Source: Candidatus Kapaibacterium sp. (GTDB lineage Bacteria > Bacteroidota > Ignavibacteria > Kapaibacteriales > UBA4661). From it: a stretch of DNA of 43,765 nucleotides. The notes beneath the pieces are model-generated. The model saw only the letters and a program-made list of their open reading frames with translations, was not told the origin of the DNA and searched no databases. Shown one piece after another: positions 18,701 to 27,506 of the stretch (the first letter of the stretch is position 1; each line of letters opens with the position of its first letter). The stretch spans positions 1 through 43,765 of the forward strand of contig RDXM01000134.1 in assembly GCA_004292595.1 (NCBI GenBank), given 5' to 3'. A program made the position numbers and the translations under genes.

Positions 18701-21700
18701 GCGTTGCGACTGTTACGCGCCCCGTCGCGCCATTGCCCACGACCGCTTCAATTCTTGTTTGCGAGAGCGCAGAAACGCTTGCTGCCGTTACGCCGCCAAA
18801 CCAAACATTTTGCACTGTGCTGAGATTTGTTCCCGAAATCACCACGCGCAGACCTTCGCCAGATTCTCGCGGCGAAACGTCCGTAATGGTCGGCTCAGGA
18901 ACAAACGTATAGCCCGCAACGCTCGCCGTTCCTGCTGTTGTGGTAACAGAAACGTTGCCCGTCGAACCCGTTGCAACAACAGCGATAATTTGATTGGGCG
19001 AAACCACACGGAAACTCGCCGCCGTTACCTCGCCAAAGCTGACACGCGATGCGCCCGTGAAATTAAAACCAGAAATGGTAATCGTCGCATTCGAGCCGCT
19101 CGACGTTGGCGTAAAACGTACAATCGTCGGTGGTGGAAGCGTTGTAAAAGCGGAGGAAGTCGTTGTGCCGCCTGGATTTGTCAGTGCAATCGCACCACTG
19201 CCCGAAACTACAACGCGAATTTCATTGGGAGAAACAATCGTAAACATCGCAGGAACACCGCCAAACGTGATTGCCGTTACGTTGGCAAGGTTTTGTCCCG
19301 TAATTGTAACGGTTGTTCCGACAATCGCGCTCTGTGGCGCGATGCTCGTAATCACAGGAACGGGAACGAAGATAAATCCTTGCAAGGTCGCCGTACCGCC
19401 TGGAGTCCGCACCGATACTGCGCCCGATGCTCCATTTGCCGAGACGGTTGCCGTTATTTCGCGCGAAGAAGAAGCCGCGAAACGCTGTGCATCCACGCCG
19501 CCAAATGTCGCGGCACTAACGCTCAGGAAGCCCGTGCCAGAAATAGTAATTGTTGCGCCTGGTCCGGCAGTTTTCGGGGTAAAATCAGCAATCGTTGGCA
19601 TGGGAAATTGGAACGTAAATCCCGCGAGCGTTGCCGTTCCGTCTGGCGACGTAACCGAAATGCTTCCCGATGCACCTTCCGCCGACACAATCGCCGTAAT
19701 CTGCGACGGCGACACAACCGCAAAGCGTTCTGCTGGAACGCCGCCAATCCGCACGTCGGTAACAGCCGCGAAATTTGCTCCAAAAATTGTTATCGTTTGC
19801 CCAACTCCAGCCGATACGGGCGTGAAGCTCGTCAGGCGCGGTGCGGGCAAATACACAAACCCGCTTATACTGCCCGTGCCGCCGGGAGTAGAAACCGTTA
19901 TCGGGTCGCCTGCATTGACTGGAACAACGGCGGTCATTTGCGTTGCCGAAATCACGGTGAATGTTGTCGCTGGACGACCGCCGAAGTTCACTGCCGTCGC
20001 GCCCGTGAAGTTCGTTCCTGTGAACGTAATCACTGCGCCGGGTTCGCCGCTTGTGGGCGCGATGCTGGTGATAGTCGGATTATTGACGAAGGTAAATCCT
20101 GCCGTCGCGCTCGTGCCGCCGAGCGTTTGCACCGAGACCGCTCCCGATGCGCCCGCCGCAACGACCGCCGTAATTTGCGATGGACTATTGACCGTGAAGT
20201 TTGTCGCCGCAATGCCGCCAAAGCGCACCGATACTGCGCCCGTGAAGTTTGCTCCCGTTACCGTTACTGGCGCACCCGTTCCCGCCGACGCTGGCGTAAA
20301 TCCGCTCACAATGGGCGCAGGAACAAAGGTAAAGCCAATGCGCGAAGCCACACCGCCCGTTGTATTTACCTGCACAACGCCCGTCATACCGCCGACTGGA
20401 ACGGTTGCGAGAATTTGCGTCGGCGAAACAACGAGCCACATACTTGCTGGAACACCGCCAAACAACACGCCCGTAACACCCGTGAAATTTGTTCCTGTAA
20501 TCAGCACATTGATGCCCGGACCCGCGCTTGCAGGTGCGAAGGCAGAAATCGTTGGTGCTGCTAAGAAGGTAAATCCTGCAAGCGAAGCAGTACCGCCAGA
20601 GGTTGCAACCATAATTGAACCAGACGTAGCATTTGCGCCAAGCACAGCCGTTATTTGCGTTGGCGAAACAAGCATATAGCTTGCAGCAGGGAAATTACCA
20701 AAATTCACCGCATTCAGTGTTGGGAAGTTCGTGCCATTGATGGTAATTGTCGCGCCAGATGCGGCGATTGTTGGCGTGAAGCTCGTAATGGTGGGCGTTC
20801 CAGCAAAAATAAACCCTGCCGAATTTGCTATGCCGCCAGGCGTTGTTACTTGCACCATACCGCTTGTTCCCACGCCGACCGTTGCGATAATTTGATTATC
20901 CGACATCACCGAATACGTCAGTGCTAGTGTGCCGCCAAAACTGACTGCCGTCGCGCCCGACAAAAACGTTCCGTTGATAACAACAGGCATCGTTACGCCT
21001 GCCGTTCCGGGCGTGAAGCTCGTAATCGTCGGTGGAGGAGCGAGATACGTAAAGCCAGCAAGATTGCCAATACCGCCCGCCGTTGTTACCGACACCGCGC
21101 CCGTGGTGCTTCCTGCGGCAACTGTCGCGTTGATTTGTGTTGGAGAAATAACGGTAAAACTCGTGGCTGGAACGCCGCCAAAGCGTACTTGCGTCGCGCC
21201 AGTGAAGTGCATTCCTGTCAGTGTTACAACCGCTCCAGGAGCCGCATTTACGGGCATAAAGCTGGTAATGACTGGCGTTGGCACCCACGTAAAGCCCGCA
21301 AAATTGCTCGTGCCGCCCGGACCCGTTACCGAAACGTTGCCGCTTGCGCCGCCCGCAACCACAGCATTTATCTGAGTTGCAGACACGACGCTGAAACTCG
21401 TTGCGGGAACACCACCAAAATTTACCGCCCAAACGCCCGTAAAACCTGAACCCGTAATGACGACCGTCATCGTCGGACCCGCGCTTGTGGGCGAAATTCC
21501 CGTGATGGTCGGTCCGGGCAGAAATGTGAATCCCGACGCGCTGATTGTTCCGCCCGGTGTTGTTACTTGGATATTCCCCGATGCTGCACCCGCCGGGACA
21601 ACCGCCGAAAGCAGTCCCGGACCAATGACAAGAAAACTTGCTGCTGGCACACCGCCAAAGCTCACTGCCGTTGTTCCTGTGAAAAAACTCCCGTTAATAA

Positions 21701-24700
21701 GCACCGTCGCACCCGCACCAGCACTTGTTGGAGCAAAGCTAGAAATCGTTGGTGGCGCAATAAAAGTAAAGCCTCCAAGAGTACCGGGACCGCCCGGACC
21801 AGTTACCACCACGTTTCCACTGGCACTACCCGCCGCCACAACAGCATTTATCTGGGTTGGCGAAACAATAATAAAACTTGCTGCGGGAACACCGCCGAAA
21901 CTCACGGCGGTTGTTCCTGTGAAGTTTGTCCCTGTAATTATGACTATCGCCCCCGCAGCCGCGCTTGAAGGCGTAAGAAGCACGGGATTTGGCGGCAAAA
22001 GATAGGTAAATCCTGTGAGCGAGCCTGTGCCAAAGGCAGACGTAACCTCTACACTGCCCGACGCACCAGCATCCACCGTTGCGGTAATGACCGTTGAGGA
22101 CATCACCATAAATGTTATTGCTGGAACACCACCAAAACTCACGCCCGTTGCGCCCGTGAAGTTATTGCCAATAATCGTAACGGTTTGCCCCATACCACGA
22201 CTGGTCGGCGTAAAAGAAGAAACCACAGGCGCGGGAATGTATGTAAAGCCGCCGAGCGTCGCTACGCCGCCGAGCGTTGTCATTTGCACATTTCCCGACG
22301 CACCAGCCGCTCCAACCCGCGCCGTTACTTGCGTTGGCGAGACCGTCGAGAAACTCATTGCGGGCATTCCCCCAAAATTTACGCCCGTAACACCAACGAA
22401 GTTTGTGCCGTTGATTGTTACGGTATTGCCGCCGCCCTGACTCGTGGGAGTAAAGTTCGCTATTGTTGGCGTGAAATACAAATAGGTAAAGCCGCCCTGC
22501 GTTACCGTGCCGCCTGGACCTATCACGCTCACATTCGCCGTCGCGCCCGTGCCGACGGTAGCGGTGATTTGCGTGGCTGAAACAACGGTAAACGGCACAG
22601 AAACACCGCCAATTTCTACTTGTGTTGTTGGCGTGAAGCCCGTTCCGTTGATAGTCATGACATTGCCCAGACCAGCACTCGTTGGCGTAAAAGTGGTTAT
22701 TGTTGGTGGAGGAATAAACGTAAATCCTCCTTGTGGTGCGCTGCCGCCAGGTGTCGTTACCGTCACAGAGCCGCTCGCGCCCGCGCCCACAACGGCGGTA
22801 ATTTGCGTATTGCTATTCACAACATATGCTGCATTCACGCCGCCAAACTGCACTTGCGTCGCGCCCGTGAAGTTATTCCCCGTAATCACGACGGTTGCTC
22901 CATTTCCCGCGCTCGTTGGAACGAAGCCAAGAATAGACGGCGCAGAAGCACTATGCACAAAACCGCCCAGCACACCTGTGCCGCCAGGCGTAACGACTTC
23001 GACGTTCCCGCTCGCGCCCGCGCCCACAACGGCGGTGAGCTGCGTGGCAGAGATAGGCGTAACTCCTGTGGCAACGACGTTCCCAAAGCGCACTTGCGTT
23101 ACGCCGCCAAGATTTGTTCCGTTAATTGTTACCACTGTTCCCGCAACGCCCGCCGTTGGTGAGAAACTCGTAATTGTCGGTGCGGCAATGAAGGTAAAGC
23201 CCGCAGCATTCACCGAACCGCCAACATTCGACACCGTTACATTTCCCGATGCACCCGCGCCCACAACGGCGGTGATGAGCATTGAATTCACAACGTTCAC
23301 GCTCATCGCTGGAACACCGCCAAAACTCACACTCGTGCCAGCAGCAAAGTTTGTTCCGTTAATGGTAATCGTCGCGCCTGCTCCAGCGGTCATAGGCGTA
23401 AAACCCGTAATCGTTGGTGCGGGAGCAAAGGTAAAGGCTGTTGCTGCTGTTGCCATACCACCCGGAGTGCGCACCACCAGTGGCGTTGTTGCACCTGCTG
23501 GAACAACTGCTGTTATCACCGTCGGCGAAACAACCGTAAAAGCTGCCGCGTTGATACCACCAAAGGTAACGGTGGTTGTGCCAACAAAATTATTTCCGTT
23601 AATTGTTACGACGGTTGTTGCTCCGGCGGGATTGGGCGAATAGCTGGTAATGCTCGGAGCGGCTTGCCACGTAAAACCCGCTTGCGTAGCCGTTCCGCCC
23701 GGCGTAACGACTTGCACCGCGCCCGATGCACCCGCCGCAAGCATAGCATTTATCTGGGTTGCAGAAACAACGGTGAAACTCGACGCGGGCGTACCGCCAA
23801 AACGCACAACGGTCGCACCAAAAAAGTTTGTTCCTGTAATCGTAACAACTGTTCCATTTCCACCGCTTGTGGGTGTAAAATTTGTTATCGTCGGTACGGG
23901 TGCCATGAAGGTAAAATTTGTGGCAGAATTTACCGTGCCGCCAGGCGAAACAACCTGCACTGCTCCCGACGAGCCAAGCCCCAGCGCTGCGGTAATTTGC
24001 GTGGGCGAGTCCACCGTAAAAGATGCTGCTGCCGTCCCGCCAAAATTCACTTGCGTTGCGGGCGTGAAGTTTGTTCCGGTGATAGTTACCACCGTTCCTG
24101 CAATACCGACTGCTGGAGTAAAGCTCGTGATAGTGGGCGCGGGATGCCATGTAAAATTCGTGGCAGAATTGGCAGGAGGCGCACTGAGCGTTGTTACTTG
24201 TACTGTTCCCGTCATTCCCGCACCAACCGTTGCGTTTATCTGCATTGGAGAAACGACCATATGGCTTGCTGCCGCCGTACCGCCGAAGCTCACTGCTGTT
24301 ACGTTCTGGAAATTTGTTCCAAAAATGCTGACAACGGTTGTGTTTCCGCCAGAGGCAGGAGTAAAGCTCGTAATGGTCGGCGGTGGTGCGAGAAAAGTAA
24401 ATGTTCCCGCCGAATTAACCCCGCCGCCGGGCGTTGTTACGCGCACAACCCCAGTAACTGCACCTGCTGGGACGGTTACGGTGATTTGCGTGTTTGAGTT
24501 TACCGTATAGGCAGGGCAGTTCACACCGCCAATCTGTACTTGCGTCGCGCCCGTAAAGTTATTTCCTGTAATCACCACCATCGCACCTGCCGCCGCCATT
24601 GTTGGAAGAAAGCCAGCAATCGTCGGGGCTGCGAACGTAAAAGTTGTAGCAGAATTGACCGTCCCGCCCGCCGTTGAAACCGCGACAAGTCCCGTCGTTC

Positions 24701-26888
24701 CTGCGCCAACAGTTGCCGTGATGACGCTTGCCGTGTTGGTGTTGATGCTTGCAGGCGTTCCACCGACGGTTACGGCTGTTGCAGCACCAAGATTGCTGCC
24801 GTTAATCGTAATGACCGTGCCGACTGCTCCAGTTGCGGGCGTAAAACTCGTAATGGTGGGTGCGGGAACGAAAGTGAACATCATAGGATTCGATGTACCA
24901 ACACCATTCGGCGTGGTTACTTGCACAAAACCAGATGCGCCCAAAGCCCCGACGTTACACGTAATTTGCGTTGCCGAAACCACAACAACGCTCGTTGCCG
25001 CAACACCACCAAAGGTAACCGTTGCTGGCGCAACAAAATTTGTTCCTGTAATCGTTACCGACATTCCAGGACCACGCGACATTGGCGCAAAGCCAGTAAC
25101 GGTAGGCGGTGCAAGAAAGGTAAAGCCGCCCTGCGTTACCGTTCCGCCAGGATTGGTAACAAGCACGTTTCCTGTCGCGCCGATGCCAACGGTTGCGGTG
25201 ATACTCGTGGCAGTATTCGCCGTGATTGTGGCTGGAACGCCGCCAAAGCTGACGAGCGTCGCGCCAGAGAGATTTGTTCCCGTGATAACAACCGACGCGC
25301 CAGCCGCCGCGCTCGTGGGCGCGAAGCTGGTAATTGTTGGTGCGGGAATGAAGGTAAAGCCGCCTTGCGTTGCCGTGCCGCCGGGTGTTGTGACAACGAC
25401 ATTCCCCGACCCGCCACCTGCGGCAACCGTTGCGACAATCATTGTCCCTGAATTAGAAACAATCGTTGCTGGAACACCGCCAAAACTCACGAGTGTCGCG
25501 CCGCCTAAATTCGTGCCGACAATCGTAACGTTCATCCCGCCGCCTTGGCTCATGGGCGTAAAACTTGTAATGGATGGCGGTGGAATAAAGGTAAACAGAG
25601 CAACCGAAAGCGCAGTGCCGCCCGGCGTGGTAACGGCAATATTGCCCGTCATGCCGCCTGCGCCGATAGTTGCGGTGATTTGCGTTGCGTTCACGACCGT
25701 AAAACTTGTTGCCGCAACACCGCCAAAACTCACCGCCGATGCACCCGTGAAGTTTGTTCCGTTAATGGTTACGAGCGTTCCTGCTCCGCCGGTAGTGGGC
25801 GTAAAACCTGTAATTGTCGGCACAGGAGCAGGTCCGATAGCGCGAATACGATGATTATTGAGGTCCGCAACATAAGCATTGCCCGAAGCATCCATGACAA
25901 CGCCGCTTGGTGCATTGAATTGTGCGGCAGTGCCGACGGCATTCAGGAAACTTGCCGCGCCGCTTCCCGCCAGCGTCGTAACGATGCCCCCAGGCGTAAT
26001 GATGCGAATCCGATGACCACCATTTTCGGCAACAAGGATGTTTCCTGCGCCATTGACCGAGATTCCCGTGGGAGAATTGAAGAGTGCTACCGAGCCTGTG
26101 CCGTCGGCATAGCCGCTTGTATTGCCCGCAAGCGTTGTTACTGCGCCGGCGGCTGTTGTTACGGCGCGAATGCGATGATTATTTTGGTCGGCAACATAAA
26201 CAATCGTTCCTGCGCCATTAACGGCGAGTGCTACGGGCAGATTAAACTGCGCTCCTGCGCCCATACCGTCGGTGCTACCAGCCGTCGCGCTCCCTGCGAG
26301 CGTTGTCACCACGCCAAGTGCCGTAATTCTGCGAATCCGATTATTGATGTAATCTGCTACGTAAACATTCCCTGCGCCGTCCACCGCCACGCCCGTCGGA
26401 AATTGAAACTGTGCAAGCGTTCCCGTTGCATCACTAAAACCACCAACGCCGCTCCCTGCGAAGGTGCTGACCACGCCAGCAGAAATCTTGCGAATGCGGT
26501 GATTGCCAAAATCTGCTACATACACATTCCCCGCGCCGTCCACTGCTACGCCTGTTGGCTGGTTGAATTGCGCCGAAGCTGCTGCTCCTTCTGCCCAGCC
26601 AGACGCGCCCGTGCCAGCGAAGGTCGTTACCACACCAAGCGGCGTGATGCGGCGAATGCAATGGTTGAGCTTGTCAGCAACGTACAGATTACCGCTTCCG
26701 TCAATAGCAATGCCGTTGGGTTGGTTAAATTGCGCTAACACGCCTGTATTGTTCACCAAGCCCGCCGTGCCGCTTCCAGCAAAGGTGGTCACGCTTTGTG
26801 CGAAAGCGGAGGAATGCTTCTGAGGAAAAAAGAAAATACTACTCATGCAAAAACACCAACACACCCCAAGCACAAGACGCAAGGACAT
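15723..26888 (-). CDS. Giant surface protein: NHL propeller, 41 IPT/TIG domains, T9SS tail
   Basis: About 3,721 residues from the ATG at 26888; the open frame extends to a GTG at 26978 and a tandem ATG at 26951/26948. The chosen start gives a clean signal peptide (MSLRLVLGVCWCF ... SSAFAQ). Next come six NHL repeats (VTTFAGSG..., AQFNQPTGVAVDGAGNVYVAD..NHRIR), enough for one six-bladed propeller (about 25837-26800 on the DNA). I count 41 consecutive IPT/TIG domains of about 80 residues (PTITSFTP..G..V.ITGTNF.G.T.V.FGG..A..F.VVS.TQI.A.V..GASG.V.V.TPGGT). The last ~90 residues are a T9SS type A sorting domain (YPNPAPESLTIAYNL, MDMRGNVL, YPPGTYLVAL). Predicted role: a very long extracellular fibre or adhesin exported through T9SS. 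The ligand is unknown. It is monocistronic and bracketed by the 28-nt repeats P1 and P2. The first ~24 TIG domains nearly lack charged residues. Confidence 0.93.
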   Translation of the reverse strand: MSLRLVLGVCWCFCMSSIFFFPQKHSSAFAQSVTTFAGSGTAGLVNNTGVLAQFNQPNGIAIDGSGNLYVADKLNHCIRRITPLGVVTTFAGTGASGWAEGAAASAQFNQPTGVAVDGAGNVYVADFGNHRIRKISAGVVSTFAGSGVGGFSDATGTLAQFQFPTGVAVDGAGNVYVADYINNRIRRITALGVVTTLAGSATAGSTDGMGAGAQFNLPVALAVNGAGTIVYVADQNNHRIRAVTTAAGAVTTLAGNTSGYADGTGSVALFNSPTGISVNGAGNILVAENGGHRIRIITPGGIVTTLAGSGAASFLNAVGTAAQFNAPSGVVMDASGNAYVADLNNHRIRAIGPAPVPTITGFTPTTGGAGTLVTINGTNFTGASAVSFGGVAATSFTVVNATQITATIGAGGMTGNIAVTTPGGTALSVALFTFIPPPSITSFTPMSQGGGMNVTIVGTNLGGATLVSFGGVPATIVSNSGTMIVATVAAGGGSGNVVVTTPGGTATQGGFTFIPAPTITSFAPTSAAAGASVVITGTNLSGATLVSFGGVPATITANTATSITATVGIGATGNVLVTNPGGTVTQGGFTFLAPPTVTGFAPMSRGPGMSVTITGTNFVAPATVTFGGVAATSVVVVSATQITCNVGALGASGFVQVTTPNGVGTSNPMMFTFVPAPTITSFTPATGAVGTVITINGSNLGAATAVTVGGTPASINTNTASVITATVGAGTTGLVAVSTAGGTVNSATTFTFAAPTIAGFLPTMAAAGAMVVITGNNFTGATQVQIGGVNCPAYTVNSNTQITVTVPAGAVTGVVRVTTPGGGVNSAGTFTFLAPPPTITSFTPASGGNTTVVSIFGTNFQNVTAVSFGGTAAASHMVVSPMQINATVGAGMTGTVQVTTLSAPPANSATNFTWHPAPTITSFTPAVGIAGTVVTITGTNFTPATQVNFGGTAAASFTVDSPTQITAALGLGSSGAVQVVSPGGTVNSATNFTFMAPVPTITNFTPTSGGNGTVVTITGTNFFGATVVRFGGTPASSFTVVSATQINAMLAAGASGAVQVVTPGGTATQAGFTWQAAPSITSYSPNPAGATTVVTINGNNFVGTTTVTFGGINAAAFTVVSPTVITAVVPAGATTPLVVRTPGGMATAATAFTFAPAPTITGFTPMTAGAGATITINGTNFAAGTSVSFGGVPAMSVNVVNSMLITAVVGAGASGNVTVSNVGGSVNAAGFTFIAAPTITSFSPTAGVAGTVVTINGTNLGGVTQVRFGNVVATGVTPISATQLTAVVGAGASGNVEVVTPGGTGVLGGFVHSASAPSILGFVPTSAGNGATVVITGNNFTGATQVQFGGVNAAYVVNSNTQITAVVGAGASGSVTVTTPGGSAPQGGFTFIPPPTITTFTPTSAGLGNVMTINGTGFTPTTQVEIGGVSVPFTVVSATQITATVGTGATANVSVIGPGGTVTQGGFTYLYFTPTIANFTPTSQGGGNTVTINGTNFVGVTGVNFGGMPAMSFSTVSPTQVTARVGAAGASGNVQMTTLGGVATLGGFTYIPAPVVSSFTPTSRGMGQTVTIIGNNFTGATGVSFGGVPAITFMVMSSTVITATVDAGASGSVEVTSAFGTGSLTGFTYLLPPNPVLLTPSSAAAGAIVIITGTNFTGTTAVSFGGVPAASFIIVSPTQINAVVAAGSASGNVVVTGPGGPGTLGGFTFIAPPTISSFAPTSAGAGATVLINGSFFTGTTAVSFGGVPAASFLVIGPGLLSAVVPAGAASGNIQVTTPGGTISASGFTFLPGPTITGISPTSAGPTMTVVITGSGFTGVWAVNFGGVPATSFSVVSATQINAVVAGGASGNVSVTGPGGTSNFAGFTWVPTPVITSFMPVNAAPGAVVTLTGMHFTGATQVRFGGVPATSFTVISPTQINATVAAGSTTGAVSVTTAGGIGNLAGFTYLAPPPTITSFTPGTAGVTMPVVINGTFLSGATAVSFGGTLALTYSVMSDNQIIATVGVGTSGMVQVTTPGGIANSAGFIFAGTPTITSFTPTIAASGATITINGTNFPTLNAVNFGNFPAASYMLVSPTQITAVLGANATSGSIMVATSGGTASLAGFTFLAAPTISAFAPASAGPGINVLITGTNFTGVTGVLFGGVPASMWLVVSPTQILATVPVGGMTGVVQVNTTGGVASRIGFTFVPAPIVSGFTPASAGTGAPVTVTGANFTGAVSVRFGGIAATNFTVNSPSQITAVVAAGASGAVSVQTLGGTSATAGFTFVNNPTITSIAPTSGEPGAVITFTGTNFTGATAVNFGGRPATTFTVISATQMTAVVPVNAGDPITVSTPGGTGSISGFVYLPAPRLTSFTPVSAGVGQTITIFGANFAAVTDVRIGGVPAERFAVVSPSQITAIVSAEGASGSISVTSPDGTATLAGFTFQFPMPTIADFTPKTAGPGATITISGTGFLSVSAATFGGVDAQRFAASSSREITATVSANGASGAVSVRTPGGTATLQGFIFVPVPVITSIAPQSAIVGTTVTITGQNLANVTAITFGGVPAMFTIVSPNEIRVVVSGSGAIALTNPGGTTTSSAFTTLPPPTIVRFTPTSSGSNATITISGFNFTGASRVSFGEVTAASFRVVSPNQIIAVVATGSTGNVSVTTTAGTASVAGYTFVPEPTITDVSPRESGEGLRVVISGTNLSTVQNVWFGGVTAASVSALSQTRIEAVVGNGATGRVTVATLGGVASSTGIVFVSTPVVASISPQTGEVGTTVRIVGRNFAAVRSVRFGGLAAGSFTIVSDSVITAVIGANSSNGTVSVVSAGGAGVSTQMFSFVAPPPRVQGFSPTTAGSGMRIFVSGANFVGVRDVRFGGVSAARFTVFSPTELEAFITTASTGSVQVITQTGTAELGGFAFLPPAQVLAFAPSRAGAGQTVVIDGENFINVSAVSFGGVSAASFSVLANRITATLATGATGEVRVTALGGSGSRSGFTFAVAPTILSFTPTISGRRGMVTITGANFTDASEVRFGGMIALRHEVVSDTRINAIVSDGARSGAVFVRTPIGTDSLPGFVFVDSPVIDGFMPIVAAPTNIITITGINFTTTAQVSFGGVLSPNVVVVSPTLIRASVPQGTTGGTITVLTLGGTASRNGFSLLAPPRITSFSPTRASSGTVIAITGVNFAGLSEVRFGGVLAASFVRISDTQATAVVAAGSSSGNVSITASSGTIELAGFRFIAPPVVSGFTPRGAGAGMAVTIIGANFTQASAVSFGGAPAARFTLVSPTQITAILSSGATGEVAVTAEGGTGTRAGFSFIPQPGSISFTPSVGGLGTVIVVTGRAFTGASSVVIGNVSVPFTVNSDTQISVVIPLSGAASGTITITSAGGVGISQQTFRYVPPPSIASAVFVQSRQGLILRISGENFTGTQNVNIGRTNVPFTIVNPAQLTASIPAGVTPNDVVTVMTQGGMARTEGMPALPAITGVSPARGRPGTRITITGRNLAGTTQASIGGVNVAITPQMVGATQVTLTVPPEGVSGVIGLTTPLGVVSSTTSFTLITSAPLITSFTPTRGDVGTVLQVFGENFGTVTSVFIGGVAIPFRLISVNEMTLFLPRTGALPSGSIIISSPTGVASSQDRFVFTPGGIDTTPPATPQGIVRTYPNPAPESLTIAYNLATPQIVTLRIMDMRGNVLRVIQAGAKDAGEQSETLDVRDYPPGTYLVALETPIQRVQTLFTVLR
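16010..25830 (-). repeat. Tandem array of 41 IPT/TIG-encoding units (about 240 bp each)
   Basis: The coding array has a mean unit of about 240 bp (80 codons). Units are recognisable on the plus strand by recurring complements of FGGVPA (GCxGGxACxCCGCCAAA) and of TPGGT (GTGCCGCCxGGxGT). Units near 20080-25830 (N-terminal part of the protein) are the most alike; those at 16010-20080 are more diverged. Similar long units are prone to homologous recombination, so copy number may vary between strains. Confidence 0.9.
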
Positions 26889-27054
26889 AATCGTAATACG
26901 GCGCACTGACGAAGCATTGCGCAGACAAGCAAATACGGAACGAGACATCATAAAAGCAATAAGAAGTGGCTTCAGCACAAGGACAAGTAAAAGAGAGACA
27001 TTATCTCTTTGTCGTACATTTACTCATTTACTCTCGGCAGAAGCAAATGAAACA

Positions 27055-27084
27055 TTGAAAACTTTTGAAAACCTTTGAAAACCC
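27055..27084 (-). promoter_or_regulatory. Three tandem 10-bp repeats upstream of the giant gene
   Basis: Three exact-period units TTGAAAACTT, TTGAAAACCT and TTGAAAACCC on the plus strand, each with an A4 tract. A 10-bp spacing puts the tracts on one face of the helix, as in curved DNA or multi-site operators. They lie about 75-105 bp upstream of the GTG and 170-200 bp upstream of the preferred ATG of the giant gene. Function is inferred from position. Confidence 0.45.
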
Positions 27085-27243
27085 TCAAGTACCGTCAAAT
27101 CTAGTCATTTAGCGTTACAAAACCAAACCTTTTGCGGGATTGCGTACGATGTTTTTGCAGAAAGATTTTTTTTATTGAGCATTTTTTTTAAGGAGTATTT
27201 TTTAAACAGTTGTGCCGACTACAAACAGCAGCAGATGAACAGC

Positions 27244-27284
27244 AAAAAAGCCTTGCGAAGACCATTCTTCACAAGGCTTTTTTT
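27244..27284. terminator. Bidirectional rho-independent terminator
   Basis: AAAAAAGCCTTG pairs with CAAGGCTTTTTT (12 bp), with an inner GAAGA/TCTTC stem around a CCAT loop. It is followed by T-runs on both strands. In the minus direction it would stop transcripts leaving the FecR-like gene before they reach the giant gene. On the plus strand no gene precedes it. Confidence 0.85.
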
Positions 27285-27322
27285 ATTATACCGTTTTGAC
27301 TGTATTTTGAATACTTTGATTT

Positions 27323-27350
27323 GAGCAAGGCAGCATGCTGCCTTGTTTCG
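27323..27350 (+). repeat. 28-nt direct repeat P2 with 20-bp palindrome, upstream of giant gene
   Basis: Identical over 28 nt and in the same orientation as 15650-15677. The perfect palindrome occupies 27326-27345. It lies between the FecR-like gene and the giant gene. Confidence 0.85.
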
Positions 27351-27506
27351 GAGAATTGAAACTATTCATTTTACAATCGAATTAGACCAAATATCAGATA
27401 TTCAAATATCACATTCACATCAGGAGAATAACGAGATAGGAGGAGAAAACGCGCCCTCGCGGGCTACCCCAATGGGCGTAAAATTACGACAATGTAGTTC
27501 GACTGC

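Larger units (their letters stand above)
26889..27506. other. Upstream region of the giant gene; no gene recognised
   Basis: About 600 bp, AT-rich. It holds the in-phase 10-bp repeats (27055-27084), a strong bidirectional terminator (27244-27284), the palindromic repeat P2 (27323-27350) and a short GC-rich hairpin (GCCC TCGC GGGC, 27453-27464) followed in the minus direction by GCGTTTT, which may help to end the FecR-like transcript. No convincing small ORF or RNA gene was seen, and no clear Bacteroidota-type promoter could be placed. Confidence 0.6.

Noticed and set aside
17017-20679. Long plus-strand open frames (up to about 640 codons) opposite the giant gene
   Set aside because: They are the antisense of the TIG array: each 80-codon unit repeats in the antisense frame too, giving Pro/Val/Thr- or Arg/Asn/Cys-rich products with no fold. 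GC-rich codon bias of the real frame suppresses stops.
16010-25830. CRISPR-like array
   Set aside because: The regular repetition is a coding tandem array of about 240-bp units in one open frame; units are diverged and there are no short identical repeats with unique spacers or cas genes.
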